Shown: one piece after another, positions 1-7,481 of the stretch
Layout: every line of letters starts with the position of its first letter
Position numbering within the stretch: position 1 is the stretch's first letter
DNA from: Acholeplasmataceae bacterium
Lineage (GTDB): Bacteria > Bacillota > Negativicutes > Acidaminococcales > Acidaminococcaceae
Length of the DNA stretch: 34,504 nt
Direction of reading: 5' to 3'
Assembly: GCA_012719555.1 (NCBI GenBank)
Contig: JAAYAE010000007.1
Coordinates: 1 to 34,504 of the forward strand
Notes under the pieces: model-generated
Told to the model about the DNA's origin: nothing
The model's database searches: none
Seen by the model: the letters and a program-made list of their open reading frames with translations, nothing else
Program-made: the position numbers and the translations under genes

Positions 1-4
1 AATT

Positions 5-13
5 TGTTATAAT
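5..13 (+). promoter_or_regulatory. Extended -10 promoter for the symporter gene
   Basis: The sequence reads TGTTATAAT, a consensus -10 hexamer (8-13) preceded by the TGn extension. The -35 region lies outside the window. It would start a transcript near position 20, giving a leader of about 40 nt before the ATG at 60. It overlaps the alternative upstream ATG at 12, which argues against that start. Confidence 0.55.
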
Positions 14-59
14 GAATGAGTTTAATCTGGTTTTAAATAATGGAAAGAAAGGTGTTTTT

Positions 60-1043
60 ATGAAAAAACTTTGTGCTGTTATTGGGAAATATTTTGGGAT
101 TATCGCGGTTATTTTTCTAATATTGGGAATGACCATACCGGGGGAATTCAAATGGGTGCTTGGTAAAACTGCAGTTATCAGTACCATGTCATTGCTTCTT
201 GGAATAATTATGTTTGGTATGGGTATGACCATGAACATTAGTGATTTCACTTTAGTATTTAAACGTCCCAAGGATTTAGCCATAGGTGCTTTTGCCCAAT
301 TTATCATTATGCCATCATTAGCTTATAGCCTGGCTACCATATTTAATCTTGATCCCGCCTTGACTGCCGGAGTAATTTTGGTTGGTACTTGTCCGGGTGG
401 AACCGCTTCTAACGTTATTACCTTCATGGCCAAAGGTGACCTGGCGCTATCTGTAGCCATGACCACTGTTTCAACTATCCTAGCCCCTATTTTAACACCT
501 TTTATTACCTATCAGCTAATTGGGCAAAAAATTTCTTTTGATCCTATTAGTATGTTCTGGAGTATAATACAAATTGTTATTATACCTATAGCTTTAGGCC
601 TTATGATTAAAACTTTTTTACCAAAAGTTGCAGAAGTTTCTACAACCTACACGCCGGCTATTTCTGCCATTGCAATTTCCCTCATCATTGCAGGAGTTAT
701 CGGTTCCAGCCGTGATAATATTTTAAAAACTCCGGGAACCATCATTTTAGTAGTTATGCTGCATAACTGCCTAGGCTATTTACTGGGGTTCAGCGTTGCT
801 CGCATGATAGGTATGTCCTGGAAAAAAGCCATTGCCCTTTCCATTGAAGTAGGAATGCAGAATTCCGGATTGGCAACCGGCCTTGCGAAAACTCATTTTG
901 CCGCTATGCCTATGGCGACAGTTCCAGGTGCTATCTTTAGTGCTTGGCATAATATTTCCGGAGCTTTGCTGGCCTTTATTTTCAGAAACTATGTAACCCC
1001 TCGCTATGGAGATAAAGAAGCAAAAGACGCTTTAGACAACTAG
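60..1043 (+). CDS. Bile acid:sodium symporter family (BASS) transporter
   Basis: Predicted inner-membrane secondary transporter of 327 aa. BASS proteins couple Na+ to uptake of organic anions; the substrate here cannot be read from sequence (bile acids, keto acids and pantothenate-like compounds are all known in the family). The hydrophobic profile suggests about nine or ten membrane segments. The family signature GTCPGGTASN lies near residues 111-120, and a second conserved stretch with E and QN (EVGMQNSGLA) lies near residue 265-274. An upstream in-frame ATG at 12 exists, but the ATG at 60 is preferred: it has AAAGGTG five bases upstream, and position 12 overlaps the -10 element. The gene is single, with its own promoter and terminator, and is unrelated to the envelope cluster to its right. 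Confidence 0.9.
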   Translation: MKKLCAVIGKYFGIIAVIFLILGMTIPGEFKWVLGKTAVISTMSLLLGIIMFGMGMTMNISDFTLVFKRPKDLAIGAFAQFIIMPSLAYSLATIFNLDPALTAGVILVGTCPGGTASNVITFMAKGDLALSVAMTTVSTILAPILTPFITYQLIGQKISFDPISMFWSIIQIVIIPIALGLMIKTFLPKVAEVSTTYTPAISAIAISLIIAGVIGSSRDNILKTPGTIILVVMLHNCLGYLLGFSVARMIGMSWKKAIALSIEVGMQNSGLATGLAKTHFAAMPMATVPGAIFSAWHNISGALLAFIFRNYVTPRYGDKEAKDALDN

Positions 1044-1051
1044 TATAATGC

Positions 1052-1087
1052 AATCCGTTCATCACAAGATGGGCGGATTTCTTTTTA
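1052..1087 (+). terminator. Rho-independent terminator after the symporter gene
   Basis: An 11-bp stem (1052-1062 with 1069-1079, including two G-T pairs) closes on the loop CACAAG and is followed by TTCTTTTTAT. It starts eight bases after the stop codon. Confidence 0.8.
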
Positions 1088-1106
1088 TCCTTTGCTACCA
1101 AGCATA

Positions 1107-1121
1107 GTGTTATTTTAACAC
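1107..1121. promoter_or_regulatory. Inverted repeat upstream of the NlpC/P60 gene (possible operator)
   Basis: GTGTTA-TTT-TAACAC is a perfect 6-bp dyad with a 3-bp centre. It lies about 55 bp upstream of the -10 box of the next gene. It lacks a T-tract and is short for a terminator, so a regulator-binding site is possible. No regulator can be named. Confidence 0.3.
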
Positions 1122-1177
1122 AAAGACAGCCCCGGCGCAAAATTCTGCATAATACTATTCTTTGCAAAGTTTTATTG

Positions 1178-1183
1178 TATAAT
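1178..1183 (+). promoter_or_regulatory. -10 box for the NlpC/P60 gene
   Basis: A perfect TATAAT lies 20 bases upstream of the start codon. No good -35 hexamer is visible at 16-18 bp spacing, so it may depend on an activator or on the inverted repeat upstream. Confidence 0.4.
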
Positions 1184-1202
1184 ATATGCTGAGGTGAAAA
1201 AT

Positions 1203-2459
1203 ATGTATAGAATCTTCTTACTTGTATGCTTAATGCTTTTTAGTGCCAATCTAGCTTTAGCCAGTTCTACTCTAATGCCTAATACCACTCTTGCTATGCA
1301 AAATGTTCAATTTTGGCTTACTCCTGAAGGTGAAAAAATTGTTGCGGCCCCAGAACGCATCGTGGCCATGAACAAAGCGATGCTATCTGATACTATGTGT
1401 GATTTAGCCGGCTTTTCTGCCACTGTTAGCGGTTTAAAGCTTAAGGAATATTTGGCTCACTACACAATAAACGATGCTCTCTATGTTAATGGTCTTCCCC
1501 TGTCGGAAACATCAGCTCTAGAGCTAGAAAATGATGCTGTAGGCAATATTAATAGCAATAATCCGGTTAAATACGGAGTAGTTACTATTCGCAGTAACTT
1601 GCGGACTTTCCCCACCCTGGCAGGTGCCTTTGAAACTCCTGAAGATACTCATTTTGATATGTGGCAGGAAACTGCTGTAGACCCCGGTGAACCGGCACTA
1701 ATCCTACACAACAATGCAAAGGGCAATTTTGTTTTTGTACAATTAAAAAGCTATCGGGGCTGGCTGCCTAGAAACCAAGTGGCTGTTACGGACAAAACAA
1801 CTTGGCTTAAGTATGTAGAACCTAGAGAATTTGCCGTAGTTACGGATAGATTAGTAAATATAAAAGGACTAATCTATCAAATGGTAGCCAAACTCCCTTT
1901 GTCCAGCGGTAAATTCCTTGTCCCCCGTCGCAGCAGCCAAGGATATCTAGTCTCTGTAGAAGTACCGGCAAATTTTAATGATGCTGTGCACAAAGGTTAT
2001 TTGCCCTTCACTCGCAATAATTTGCTCCGTATGGCTTTTAAACACCTAGGTGCACCATATGGCTGGGGTGGCATGGAAAACAGCGTAGACTGCTCAGCCT
2101 TCGTTCAGGACGTCTATAAAACCGTAGGTATCCAGCTGCCGCGCAATGGTGATGAGCAGGAAACGGCCTTTCCCGGCGTAAATATGATTAGTCTGAACCG
2201 GGAGGAAAGAATCCGCATTATTAAAGCTTTAGAACCCGGCAGTTTAATGTTTACTCCTTCTCATGTTATGTTATACCTAGGAGAAAAAAATTCCCGTCCC
2301 TATATGATACACACTGCCGGCTCCTACGGGGAACAAGATGCGGAAGGTAATATCTCTAAAAACAGAATAATGCAAACAATAATCAGTGATGTCTACCTTT
2401 TAGGAGGCAGCGGCACCATTATGCTCTTAAAAATGACCAAAGCTAATAACTATAAATAA
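1203..2459 (+). CDS. Secreted NlpC/P60 family peptidase with SH3-like regions
   Basis: 418-aa exported cell-wall hydrolase candidate, expected to cut peptide bonds in peptidoglycan stem peptides. Residues 1-21 form a signal peptide ending ALA-SS. The middle (about 120-255) looks like one or two bacterial SH3-type modules, including the FVFVQLKSYRGWLPR stretch. The C-terminal NlpC/P60 domain covers about 270-410, with the catalytic triad visible as Cys297 (VDCSAF), His354 (PSHVMLYLG) and His370 (MIHTAG). The ATG at 1203 is chosen because GAGGTG at 1191-1196 is its ribosome-binding site; an upstream GTG lies inside that site. The order SH3-SH3-NlpC resembles YkfC-type gamma-D-glutamyl-diamino acid peptidases, but specificity is not certain. 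It is convergent with ompM. Confidence 0.88.
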   Translation: MYRIFLLVCLMLFSANLALASSTLMPNTTLAMQNVQFWLTPEGEKIVAAPERIVAMNKAMLSDTMCDLAGFSATVSGLKLKEYLAHYTINDALYVNGLPLSETSALELENDAVGNINSNNPVKYGVVTIRSNLRTFPTLAGAFETPEDTHFDMWQETAVDPGEPALILHNNAKGNFVFVQLKSYRGWLPRNQVAVTDKTTWLKYVEPREFAVVTDRLVNIKGLIYQMVAKLPLSSGKFLVPRRSSQGYLVSVEVPANFNDAVHKGYLPFTRNNLLRMAFKHLGAPYGWGGMENSVDCSAFVQDVYKTVGIQLPRNGDEQETAFPGVNMISLNREERIRIIKALEPGSLMFTPSHVMLYLGEKNSRPYMIHTAGSYGEQDAEGNISKNRIMQTIISDVYLLGGSGTIMLLKMTKANNYK

Positions 2460-2507
2460 GTATTTCCTTAAGTAACCACCTTAACAACAAAGGGCAAAAC
2501 CACATAC

Positions 2508-2541
2508 AAAAAGAGCAGTTCCCGGAGGAACTGCTCTTTTA
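2508..2541. terminator. Bidirectional terminator between NlpC/P60 and ompM
   Basis: A perfect 14-bp stem (2509-2522 with 2527-2540) with loop CGGA is flanked by A-rich sequence on the left and TTTT on the right. It gives a U-tract on both strands and serves the two convergent genes. Confidence 0.9.
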
Positions 2542-2553
2542 AATGTTCTAAAA

Positions 2554-3777
2554 TTAGAAAGTGATGATAAGTTGAGACCACAAAGTTTTGTGTTTAGTAT
2601 CGGAAAGATCTTTATCCTTCAAATCGAAGTATTGAACGCCAGCTACCATGTTTTTAGCAACAGTGTAGTCAACGCCAACGCCGTAGCCTTTTAAGCCATA
2701 TTGTCCAAGATATGCACCGTTCATTGTGTGAGCGATAACAGTGGAAGCACCTTGGTTGTAATATTTAGCCCATGCACCAAAAGAACCAACTTTGTTAGCT
2801 TTAGCAGTACCATAAGCCAAGGAAATTACATAACCCTTGTTATCCATGTCAAAGTAATCAGTATAGTCGGAAGAACCCTTTAAGTACATAGCACCAATAG
2901 TGGTTTTTCCTGTAGTGTAGTTAGCACCCAAAGTATAAATCTTGTCGTCAGTGCCACCAAGAGTAGTTACTTCGTTAGCTTTTACATAGTTAGCTTCTAA
3001 AGCTACTTGGCCAACATTGCCGCCTAAACCAACGCGGTAGTATTTACCGGCAGCTGGAGTAGTAGAAGTGCTATCATAAGTAGCAGCAGAGGAAGACATT
3101 TTACCAACTTCAGCAGTAACTTTTAGTGTTTTGCCGAAATCTAATTTAACAGCGTCAACGCGGTTATCATAAACGTTACCTTCTGCAATAAAGCCTTCAA
3201 AACGACCGGCAGTTACGCCAACTTGACCAATTTTGCCTGTTAAATAAGCGCGTTGGAAACGAGTAGCTTCATCGCCAGTGCCATTGTTAAGGTTTTGTTC
3301 GTTTTGCAACATGGAAACATAACGGAAGTTGTCATTAACTTCGCCGGACAAGAACAAACGAGTACGGATCTTAGAATAGGAAGCAGGTTTAGGATCAGTG
3401 CTGCCAGCGTAATCAACATAAGTAGCACGAATGTTACCGGTGATTTTTACGTTGTCAGAATTTTTTTCCAACTTAGCTACGCGAACGCCCAAGTTGTCTA
3501 ATTCGTCAGCGAATTCGCCAACCAATTTGTCGTCAGAACCGATAGCGCCTTTTGCCAAAGCTTTAGCTACGATTTGAGCCATTTCATAACGAGTCATTAA
3601 GTTGTTGCCTTTGAAAGTGCCGTCAGGATAACCATCAACTACGCCTGCTGCAGCCAATTTAGCTACGGAAGCATAAGCCCAATGACCAGCCGGTACATCA
3701 GAGAATGGGTTTGCTGCAAAAGCTGTAGCGCTAACGCCAAGAGCCATTGCCATTGCTAATACTAATGTCTTTTTCAT
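2554..3777 (-). CDS. ompM: OmpM-type SLH-domain outer-membrane porin
   Basis: 407-aa major outer-membrane protein of the Negativicutes OmpM type. Residues 1-21 are a signal peptide. Residues 23-75 are an SLH domain (NPFSDVPAGHWAYASV, then GYPDGTF and TRYEMAQIVAKAL), known in this family to bind modified peptidoglycan. Residues 84-107 form a short coiled coil. From about 110 to the end runs an alternating beta-strand barrel that closes with a terminal Phe (LIITF), the usual BAM recognition signal. It thus joins a diffusion pore to a cell-wall tether. The start at MKKTLV follows an AAGGGGG ribosome-binding site and begins the signal peptide; the frame stays open for 22 codons upstream inside the leader, which is not part of the protein. 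It has its own promoter and terminator, which suggests high, separate expression from the LPS operon. Confidence 0.93.
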   Translation of the reverse strand: MKKTLVLAMAMALGVSATAFAANPFSDVPAGHWAYASVAKLAAAGVVDGYPDGTFKGNNLMTRYEMAQIVAKALAKGAIGSDDKLVGEFADELDNLGVRVAKLEKNSDNVKITGNIRATYVDYAGSTDPKPASYSKIRTRLFLSGEVNDNFRYVSMLQNEQNLNNGTGDEATRFQRAYLTGKIGQVGVTAGRFEGFIAEGNVYDNRVDAVKLDFGKTLKVTAEVGKMSSSAATYDSTSTTPAAGKYYRVGLGGNVGQVALEANYVKANEVTTLGGTDDKIYTLGANYTTGKTTIGAMYLKGSSDYTDYFDMDNKGYVISLAYGTAKANKVGSFGAWAKYYNQGASTVIAHTMNGAYLGQYGLKGYGVGVDYTVAKNMVAGVQYFDLKDKDLSDTKHKTLWSQLIITF

Positions 3778-3942
3778 GAAAATATCCCCCTTAAGGAATT
3801 TTATTTTTACAATGCCATAGGGGAGGTCAGCTTCATGTTCCACCGACTATTCGTGCGAGTAACCTTGTTTCCTCTACTCCTAGTTGGAATCACATTCCAC
3901 GTCTCTCTCTGCGGGCACTATAAAGCAATATTAATAATTTAC
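3778..3942 (-). promoter_or_regulatory. Long 5' leader of ompM
   Basis: About 165 nt separate the predicted start site from the ompM ATG, far longer than other leaders in the window. It contains a 6-bp hairpin (3885-3899, loop GTG) and a TCCCCT stretch (3819-3824) that can pair with the AAGGGGGA ribosome-binding site (3785-3792). This would fit control of translation by RNA structure or a small RNA. No known riboswitch class was recognised. Confidence 0.45.
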
Positions 3943-3948
3943 ATGGTT

Positions 3949-3977
3949 ATTGTAACACCTGTTTGACGAATTTGCAA
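3949..3977 (-). promoter_or_regulatory. Promoter of ompM
   Basis: On the - strand, TTGCAA (3972-3977) and TACAAT (3949-3954) are separated by exactly 17 bp, with a TGT extension just before the -10 box. It lies between the upstream gene's stop codon (4001) and the long leader. Confidence 0.75.
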
Positions 3978-4000
3978 CATTTTTTTGTGTAGCACTCTAT

Positions 4001-4411
4001 TTAATCGATTTTTTTCAAATATCTTCTCACTAAAACTACTGCAGCTAGTCCATCCAAATTAACTGGAGGTACCTGCATACCCAAAGGGAATAATTTGCGC
4101 AGTCCCTTGGGTGGATTTAATTGCCAATAAAGCACCCTTGCTTCCTCAGTACTATGAGCTTCATCTATCAGAACAATTTCAACGGAAGGTAAGAGCTCGT
4201 GCAAGGCAGCCTTCATAGCCGCTGCAGTCGTGCCATTACCCATAACGCAAAGGCTAACCTCTTGCTGCCCCAAAAATTCTTCCAGGGCCCCTGTGAAATC
4301 CGCCATCAGTAAAACCTCTGTATTTTTTATTTCGCCGCCTGCTGTCACCAAGGCAACTCCGGTTTTGCTGCTGCCGGGATCAACACCCAAAATCAGCTCT
4401 TTGCTATTCAT
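4001..4411 (-). CDS. RuvC/YqgF-like RNase H-fold protein
   Basis: 136-aa protein with the layout of the YqgF/RuvC resolvase-like group. It has a first acidic residue Asp11 in GVDPGSSKTGVAL, a second pair Asp83-Glu84 in the VLIDEAHSTEEAR motif, and a third Asp120 in VNLDGLAAVVLVRRYL. These match the three metal-binding acids of the RNase H fold. YqgF proteins mature 16S rRNA; RuvC cuts Holliday junctions. This one is divergent, and its substrate is not known. The ATG follows GGAGGTG at good spacing and overlaps the end of the DUF3084 gene by 8 nt, so the two are probably translated together. It is the last gene of the LPS transport operon; no terminator was seen before the ompM promoter. Confidence 0.75.
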   Translation of the reverse strand: MNSKELILGVDPGSSKTGVALVTAGGEIKNTEVLLMADFTGALEEFLGQQEVSLCVMGNGTTAAAMKAALHELLPSVEIVLIDEAHSTEEARVLYWQLNPPKGLRKLFPLGMQVPPVNLDGLAAVVLVRRYLKKID

Positions 4412-4754
4412 AGCCGCTCACCTCCAGCTTCAATAAAACAGGTCCGGCAACGGCAATATCCCCCTTAGCTTTAGCCGTAATCTCTACCTTGCCCCCAAAC
4501 TTGCGAATAGAAGCGCTAACAATTTCCATTTCAGCAGCATCAATAGCTCCCACCTTGCCTGTTAAAGGGTCCGGCACCACGCCTTGAGCTACCGCAGCTT
4601 TATTAACATCTTTCAAAAAGGCCAATAGTGCCATTTCCACTTGCTGAGAATCTACATCTACGTTAATTTTTTGGCTCAAAATTTCTGCATTATTAGCATA
4701 TACTTTATTGTTGGGTACCATTTCCAAACGGCTGACAGCCATTTCACCGGACAA
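4404..4754 (-). CDS. DUF3084 protein, C-terminal part in the -1 frame
   Basis: This frame holds the conserved C-terminal region of the DUF3084 gene whose beginning lies at 5566. The homologous reading continues upstream of 4754, through the residues GNIYVRVSAAGNIL, to about 4794, so the two parts belong to one protein of roughly 387 aa. If translated alone it would begin at a TTG (4752-4754) with GCAGGA seven bases upstream and give 116 aa. It overlaps the RuvC/YqgF-like gene by 8 nt. Whether the full protein is made by programmed -1 frameshifting, or the gene is broken, or the assembly lacks one base, cannot be settled from this sequence. Confidence 0.65.
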   Translation of the reverse strand: MSGEMAVSRLEMVPNNKVYANNAEILSQKINVDVDSQQVEMALLAFLKDVNKAAVAQGVVPDPLTGKVGAIDAAEMEIVSASIRKFGGKVEITAKAKGDIAVAGPVLLKLEVSGYE

Positions 4755-5566
4755 AATATTTCCTGCGGCGCTAACCCGGACATAAATATTCCCTTTACCT
4801 CTGCTAGAGCTCGCAAAGCACTCTTGACAGTCTCCTTAGACACCCAAAGAATTTGCGTATCTTCTTTGGCTCCTGTCCGTTCCAAAATATGTCCATTAGC
4901 CGCGGCCAAAAACACATCCATTTGTTTTTGATTCTCTTCCGTACTAAGGCCGGCCTTTAGTACACTGGCATAAAGAATTTCTCCGGAACGAAAAACTACA
5001 TCACCCTCACGCATAGCCGTCATGTTTTCCCGCAACTTCTGGGTCGCTGTTTCTAAAGAGCTTACTTCTCCCTTTAGTTTATCCCTAGACGCTTGCAGTT
5101 TATCCATTTGGTTTTGGGCCTGATTTAATTTCTCCTCTGCCGCTTGGTAACTGCTTTCTAATTCTGCTACTTGGTGTTGAGCCTCTTCTTTTTGCCGTGT
5201 CGCCACAGCCAAATCCACAGAGGATTGCTTAATTTGTTTATCCAAATCTGCTACCTTAACTTTTTGAACTTCTAGTTCTCGTAGAATATCTTTTTTATCT
5301 TTATTTAAAGTTACTATCTCTGTCTTTATTTTTTCCATACCAAAAAGTGCCGTACGCACGCTGGCAGAAGATACCATTAAGATTCCCATGGTAGCCGCAG
5401 CTACGGCAATGCCGGTAATAATAGTCATAAGGATAGAAGTATAATGGGGCCTTAGCCCAAAAATAGTCAGCCTCTTTTTGCCAATTTTACTCCCTAGCTT
5501 GTCACCCAAAAATGCAATAGCTCCGCCCATAATTGCTATTATTAAAATTAACTGTGCTCCAAACAT
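4676..5566 (-). CDS. DUF3084 membrane/coiled-coil protein, N-terminal part (frameshifted)
   Basis: Inner-membrane protein of unknown function in the DUF3084 family. Residues 2-20 and 45-67 are membrane segments, with the conserved stretch GKKRLTIFGLRPHYTSI between them. Residues about 75-190 form a long coiled coil, followed by a folded domain (VVFRSGEIL onward). True homology stops near residue 258 (EVKG). The last 38 residues of this frame are an unrelated tail that includes the odd run CPVKWLSAVWKWYP. The correct continuation is in the -1 frame (see 4404-4754). The ATG has AGGAGGTGAG upstream. The gene sits between the LPS permease and the RuvC-like gene and is probably part of the same transcript, which suggests an envelope role by context only. 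Confidence 0.8.
   Translation of the reverse strand: MFGAQLILIIAIMGGAIAFLGDKLGSKIGKKRLTIFGLRPHYTSILMTIITGIAVAAATMGILMVSSASVRTALFGMEKIKTEIVTLNKDKKDILRELEVQKVKVADLDKQIKQSSVDLAVATRQKEEAQHQVAELESSYQAAEEKLNQAQNQMDKLQASRDKLKGEVSSLETATQKLRENMTAMREGDVVFRSGEILYASVLKAGLSTEENQKQMDVFLAAANGHILERTGAKEDTQILWVSKETVKSALRALAEVKGIFMSGLAPQEIFCPVKWLSAVWKWYPTIKYMLIMQKF
4790..4796 (-). other. Possible -1 ribosomal frameshift heptamer
   Basis: On the coding strand the sequence is A AAG GGA in the frame of the N-terminal half, which fits the X XXY YYZ slippery pattern. Slipping back one base joins EVK to GNIYVRV, restoring the family's C-terminal half. A single lost G from a GGGG run would give the same picture. No strong downstream stem or well-placed upstream Shine-Dalgarno stimulator is obvious. 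Confidence 0.4.
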
Positions 5567-5610
5567 TGCCTCACCTCCTAGGTAATAGAAAAATACTAAT
5601 CAATATTTAT

Positions 5611-6699
5611 CTACTGATCTTTTTTCCACATGAGCCACAAACCAAAAGCACCACAAAGAGCATTGGGAACCAAGGCCGCTATAATAGGCGGCAAGGCGCC
5701 TCCGTTGCCTAATCCTGTCATGAAAGTCATAACAGAATAGTAAACAAAAATAATAACTACGCTAATGCCCAAACCCATAGAAGTCCCTGTCCTTTGTCCC
5801 TGCATGCCTAGCGGCACCCCAATAAGGGCGAAAAAGAAACTAGCCAAAGGAATAGAAAATCGCATATACATTTCCATTACATATTTGCTTGTAGGCATAT
5901 ACTGCCTTTCAAGAATACCAATGTATGTTTTTAATTCACCAATAGTCATTTGTTCAGGGGACTTTTGGTCTAGGGTAATAGCCGTGGGTGTGGCCGCAAT
6001 CGGCAATACTTGTTTATCAAAAGTCATATAGCGGTTAACCCCTGCTGCGCCCGTTAAATCAGTGATACTGCCACCTTCCATAATCCAAGTTCCATTTATC
6101 CACTTGGCCATAGGTGTCTTTTGAATACGAGCTAATTTGCCATCTTGAAATTCCTCAATGGTAATATCTTGAAGAACACCCTGCTCTTCATCAAAAGTGC
6201 GAGCATAAGTTAAACGATCAAGCTTATCATTTTTAATGGTTTTAATAACAATGTGGTCCTGAGTCTTCGGTTTAGTGTCATGTTTTATTTCATAATCTAT
6301 AATACGAGCATACTCGGTTTTAGCCGGTGGCACTACTTTTTCTGCCCAAATAACCGAGAACATACTAACAACAAAGCCTGCTATTAGTATAGGTGCCGCA
6401 ATACGCTTAAAACTAATGCCACCGGACCGCATAGCCGTTATTTCACTGCTCCCTGAAAGCTTGTCCATAGTTAACAAAGAAGCTAAGAGCATAGACATAG
6501 GAAAAGTGTAGTTAATGACTTCCGGCATGAGGCAAAAGAACAGCCGAATCAAAGAAGATGCGGAAGCTCCATATTCGGTTAAATATTGAGCCACCCTGAA
6601 GAGGAAGGAACTAGCCACAAAAATCGTGGAAAAAGCTGCCACACCAAAACAGAAAGGTCCTAACATTTGTTTAAGGATATATTTGTCTAAAATGCGCAT
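5611..6699 (-). CDS. LptF/LptG family LPS export permease
   Basis: 362-aa inner-membrane permease of the YjgP/YjgQ family. With LptB it extracts LPS from the outer leaflet of the inner membrane. It has three N-terminal membrane segments (about 12-37, 50-78, 98-120), a periplasmic beta-jellyroll region (about 125-265) and three C-terminal segments (about 283-303, 308-330, 335-355). The start at MRILDKYILKQM is used because it follows GAGGAAG with 8 nt spacing; the frame is open further upstream, but that would overlap lptB by 71 nt. Only one permease gene is present, where proteobacteria have the LptF/LptG pair, so a homodimer or a partner elsewhere must be assumed. F or G cannot be assigned. 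Confidence 0.9.
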   Translation of the reverse strand: MRILDKYILKQMLGPFCFGVAAFSTIFVASSFLFRVAQYLTEYGASASSLIRLFFCLMPEVINYTFPMSMLLASLLTMDKLSGSSEITAMRSGGISFKRIAAPILIAGFVVSMFSVIWAEKVVPPAKTEYARIIDYEIKHDTKPKTQDHIVIKTIKNDKLDRLTYARTFDEEQGVLQDITIEEFQDGKLARIQKTPMAKWINGTWIMEGGSITDLTGAAGVNRYMTFDKQVLPIAATPTAITLDQKSPEQMTIGELKTYIGILERQYMPTSKYVMEMYMRFSIPLASFFFALIGVPLGMQGQRTGTSMGLGISVVIIFVYYSVMTFMTGLGNGGALPPIIAALVPNALCGAFGLWLMWKKDQ

Positions 6700-6712
6700 T
6701 AAGTTATCTTCC

Positions 6713-7432
6713 TCACATTTTGAATTTTTCGCCCAAATAAAATTTTCGGGCTGTGGAATCATTGGCAACCATTTCGCTGTCACCTGCTACTAAAATCTCA
6801 CCATTGTTTAAAATGTAAGCATTATCCACAATGCTCAAAGTTTCCCGTACATTATGGTCTGTAATAAGTACCCCAATACCTCGTTGTGCCAAATGGGCAA
6901 CCATAGTCTGAATATCGGCAACCGCGATAGGGTCAATACCGGCAAAAGGCTCGTCCAACAAAATAAACGCAGGGTCCGTGGCTAATGATCTGGCTATTTC
7001 TACCCGCCTTCTCTCCCCACCGGAAAGTGCCGAACCCAAACTATTTCTAATATGTTCAATATGAAATTCTGCAATTAACTCTTGCATTTTTGCCAGACGT
7101 TTTTCGTGAGAAGGCTCTACCGCTTCTAAAATTGCCAACAAATTCTCTTCTACTGTCAAACTGCGAAAAACAGACGCTTCCTGGGGTAAATACCCAATAC
7201 CGGCCAAAGCTCTTTTGTACATGGGCATATGAGTAATATCTTTATCATCAATAAGTACTTGCCCAGCATCAGGTTTTTCCAAACCAACAATCATATAAAA
7301 GGTAGTTGTTTTCCCGGCACCGTTAGGGCCTAAAAGTCCTACAATACTACCCTGTTCCACCTCAATAGACACGTTATCTACCACTTTACGTGAGCCATAT
7401 TGTTTTACCAAGTTATTTGCTTGTATTTTCAA
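6713..7432 (-). CDS. lptB: LPS export ABC transporter ATPase LptB
   Basis: 239-aa cytoplasmic ATPase that powers LPS export. Visible motifs are Walker A GPNGAGKTT (35-43), Q-loop Gln84, signature LSGGE (136-140), Walker B FILLDE (156-161) and switch His193. The FAGIDPIAV stretch after Walker B is typical of LptB. The start is TTG: AAGGAG lies six bases upstream, and the protein begins exactly where LptB homologues do. A 13-nt gap separates it from the permease gene downstream. Confidence 0.95.
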   Translation of the reverse strand: MKIQANNLVKQYGSRKVVDNVSIEVEQGSIVGLLGPNGAGKTTTFYMIVGLEKPDAGQVLIDDKDITHMPMYKRALAGIGYLPQEASVFRSLTVEENLLAILEAVEPSHEKRLAKMQELIAEFHIEHIRNSLGSALSGGERRRVEIARSLATDPAFILLDEPFAGIDPIAVADIQTMVAHLAQRGIGVLITDHNVRETLSIVDNAYILNNGEILVAGDSEMVANDSTARKFYLGEKFKM

Positions 7433-7481
7433 TGGGTTCTCCTTTTAAGCTGCCAAAGGCAGTCACTACTGTAACTATCTT

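Noticed and set aside
12..59. Longer start for the symporter at the ATG at 12
   Set aside because: It overlaps the -10 element and adds a polar 16-residue extension; the ATG at 60 has its own AAAGGTG site.
982..1167. Antisense frame over the symporter end and its terminator
   Set aside because: No family resemblance or ribosome-binding site, and it crosses a terminator.
3778..3843. N-terminal extension of OmpM by 22 codons from a GTG
   Set aside because: The signal peptide begins at MKKTLV behind a strong ribosome-binding site; the extension would bury the signal sequence.
4750..4795. Near-repeat GGAATATTTATGTCCGG / GGAAATATTTTGTCCGG in the DUF3084 gene
   Set aside because: It codes for different residues in the restored frame and differs by an indel; likely chance, though it lies next to the frameshift.
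6700..6783. Longer start for the LptF/G permease
   Set aside because: It would overlap lptB by 71 nt and has no family resemblance; the later ATG has GAGGAAG upstream.
7450..7475. CTGCC-TTT-GGCAG hairpin between lptA and lptB
   Set aside because: A five-pair stem without a T-tract inside an operon; too weak to call.
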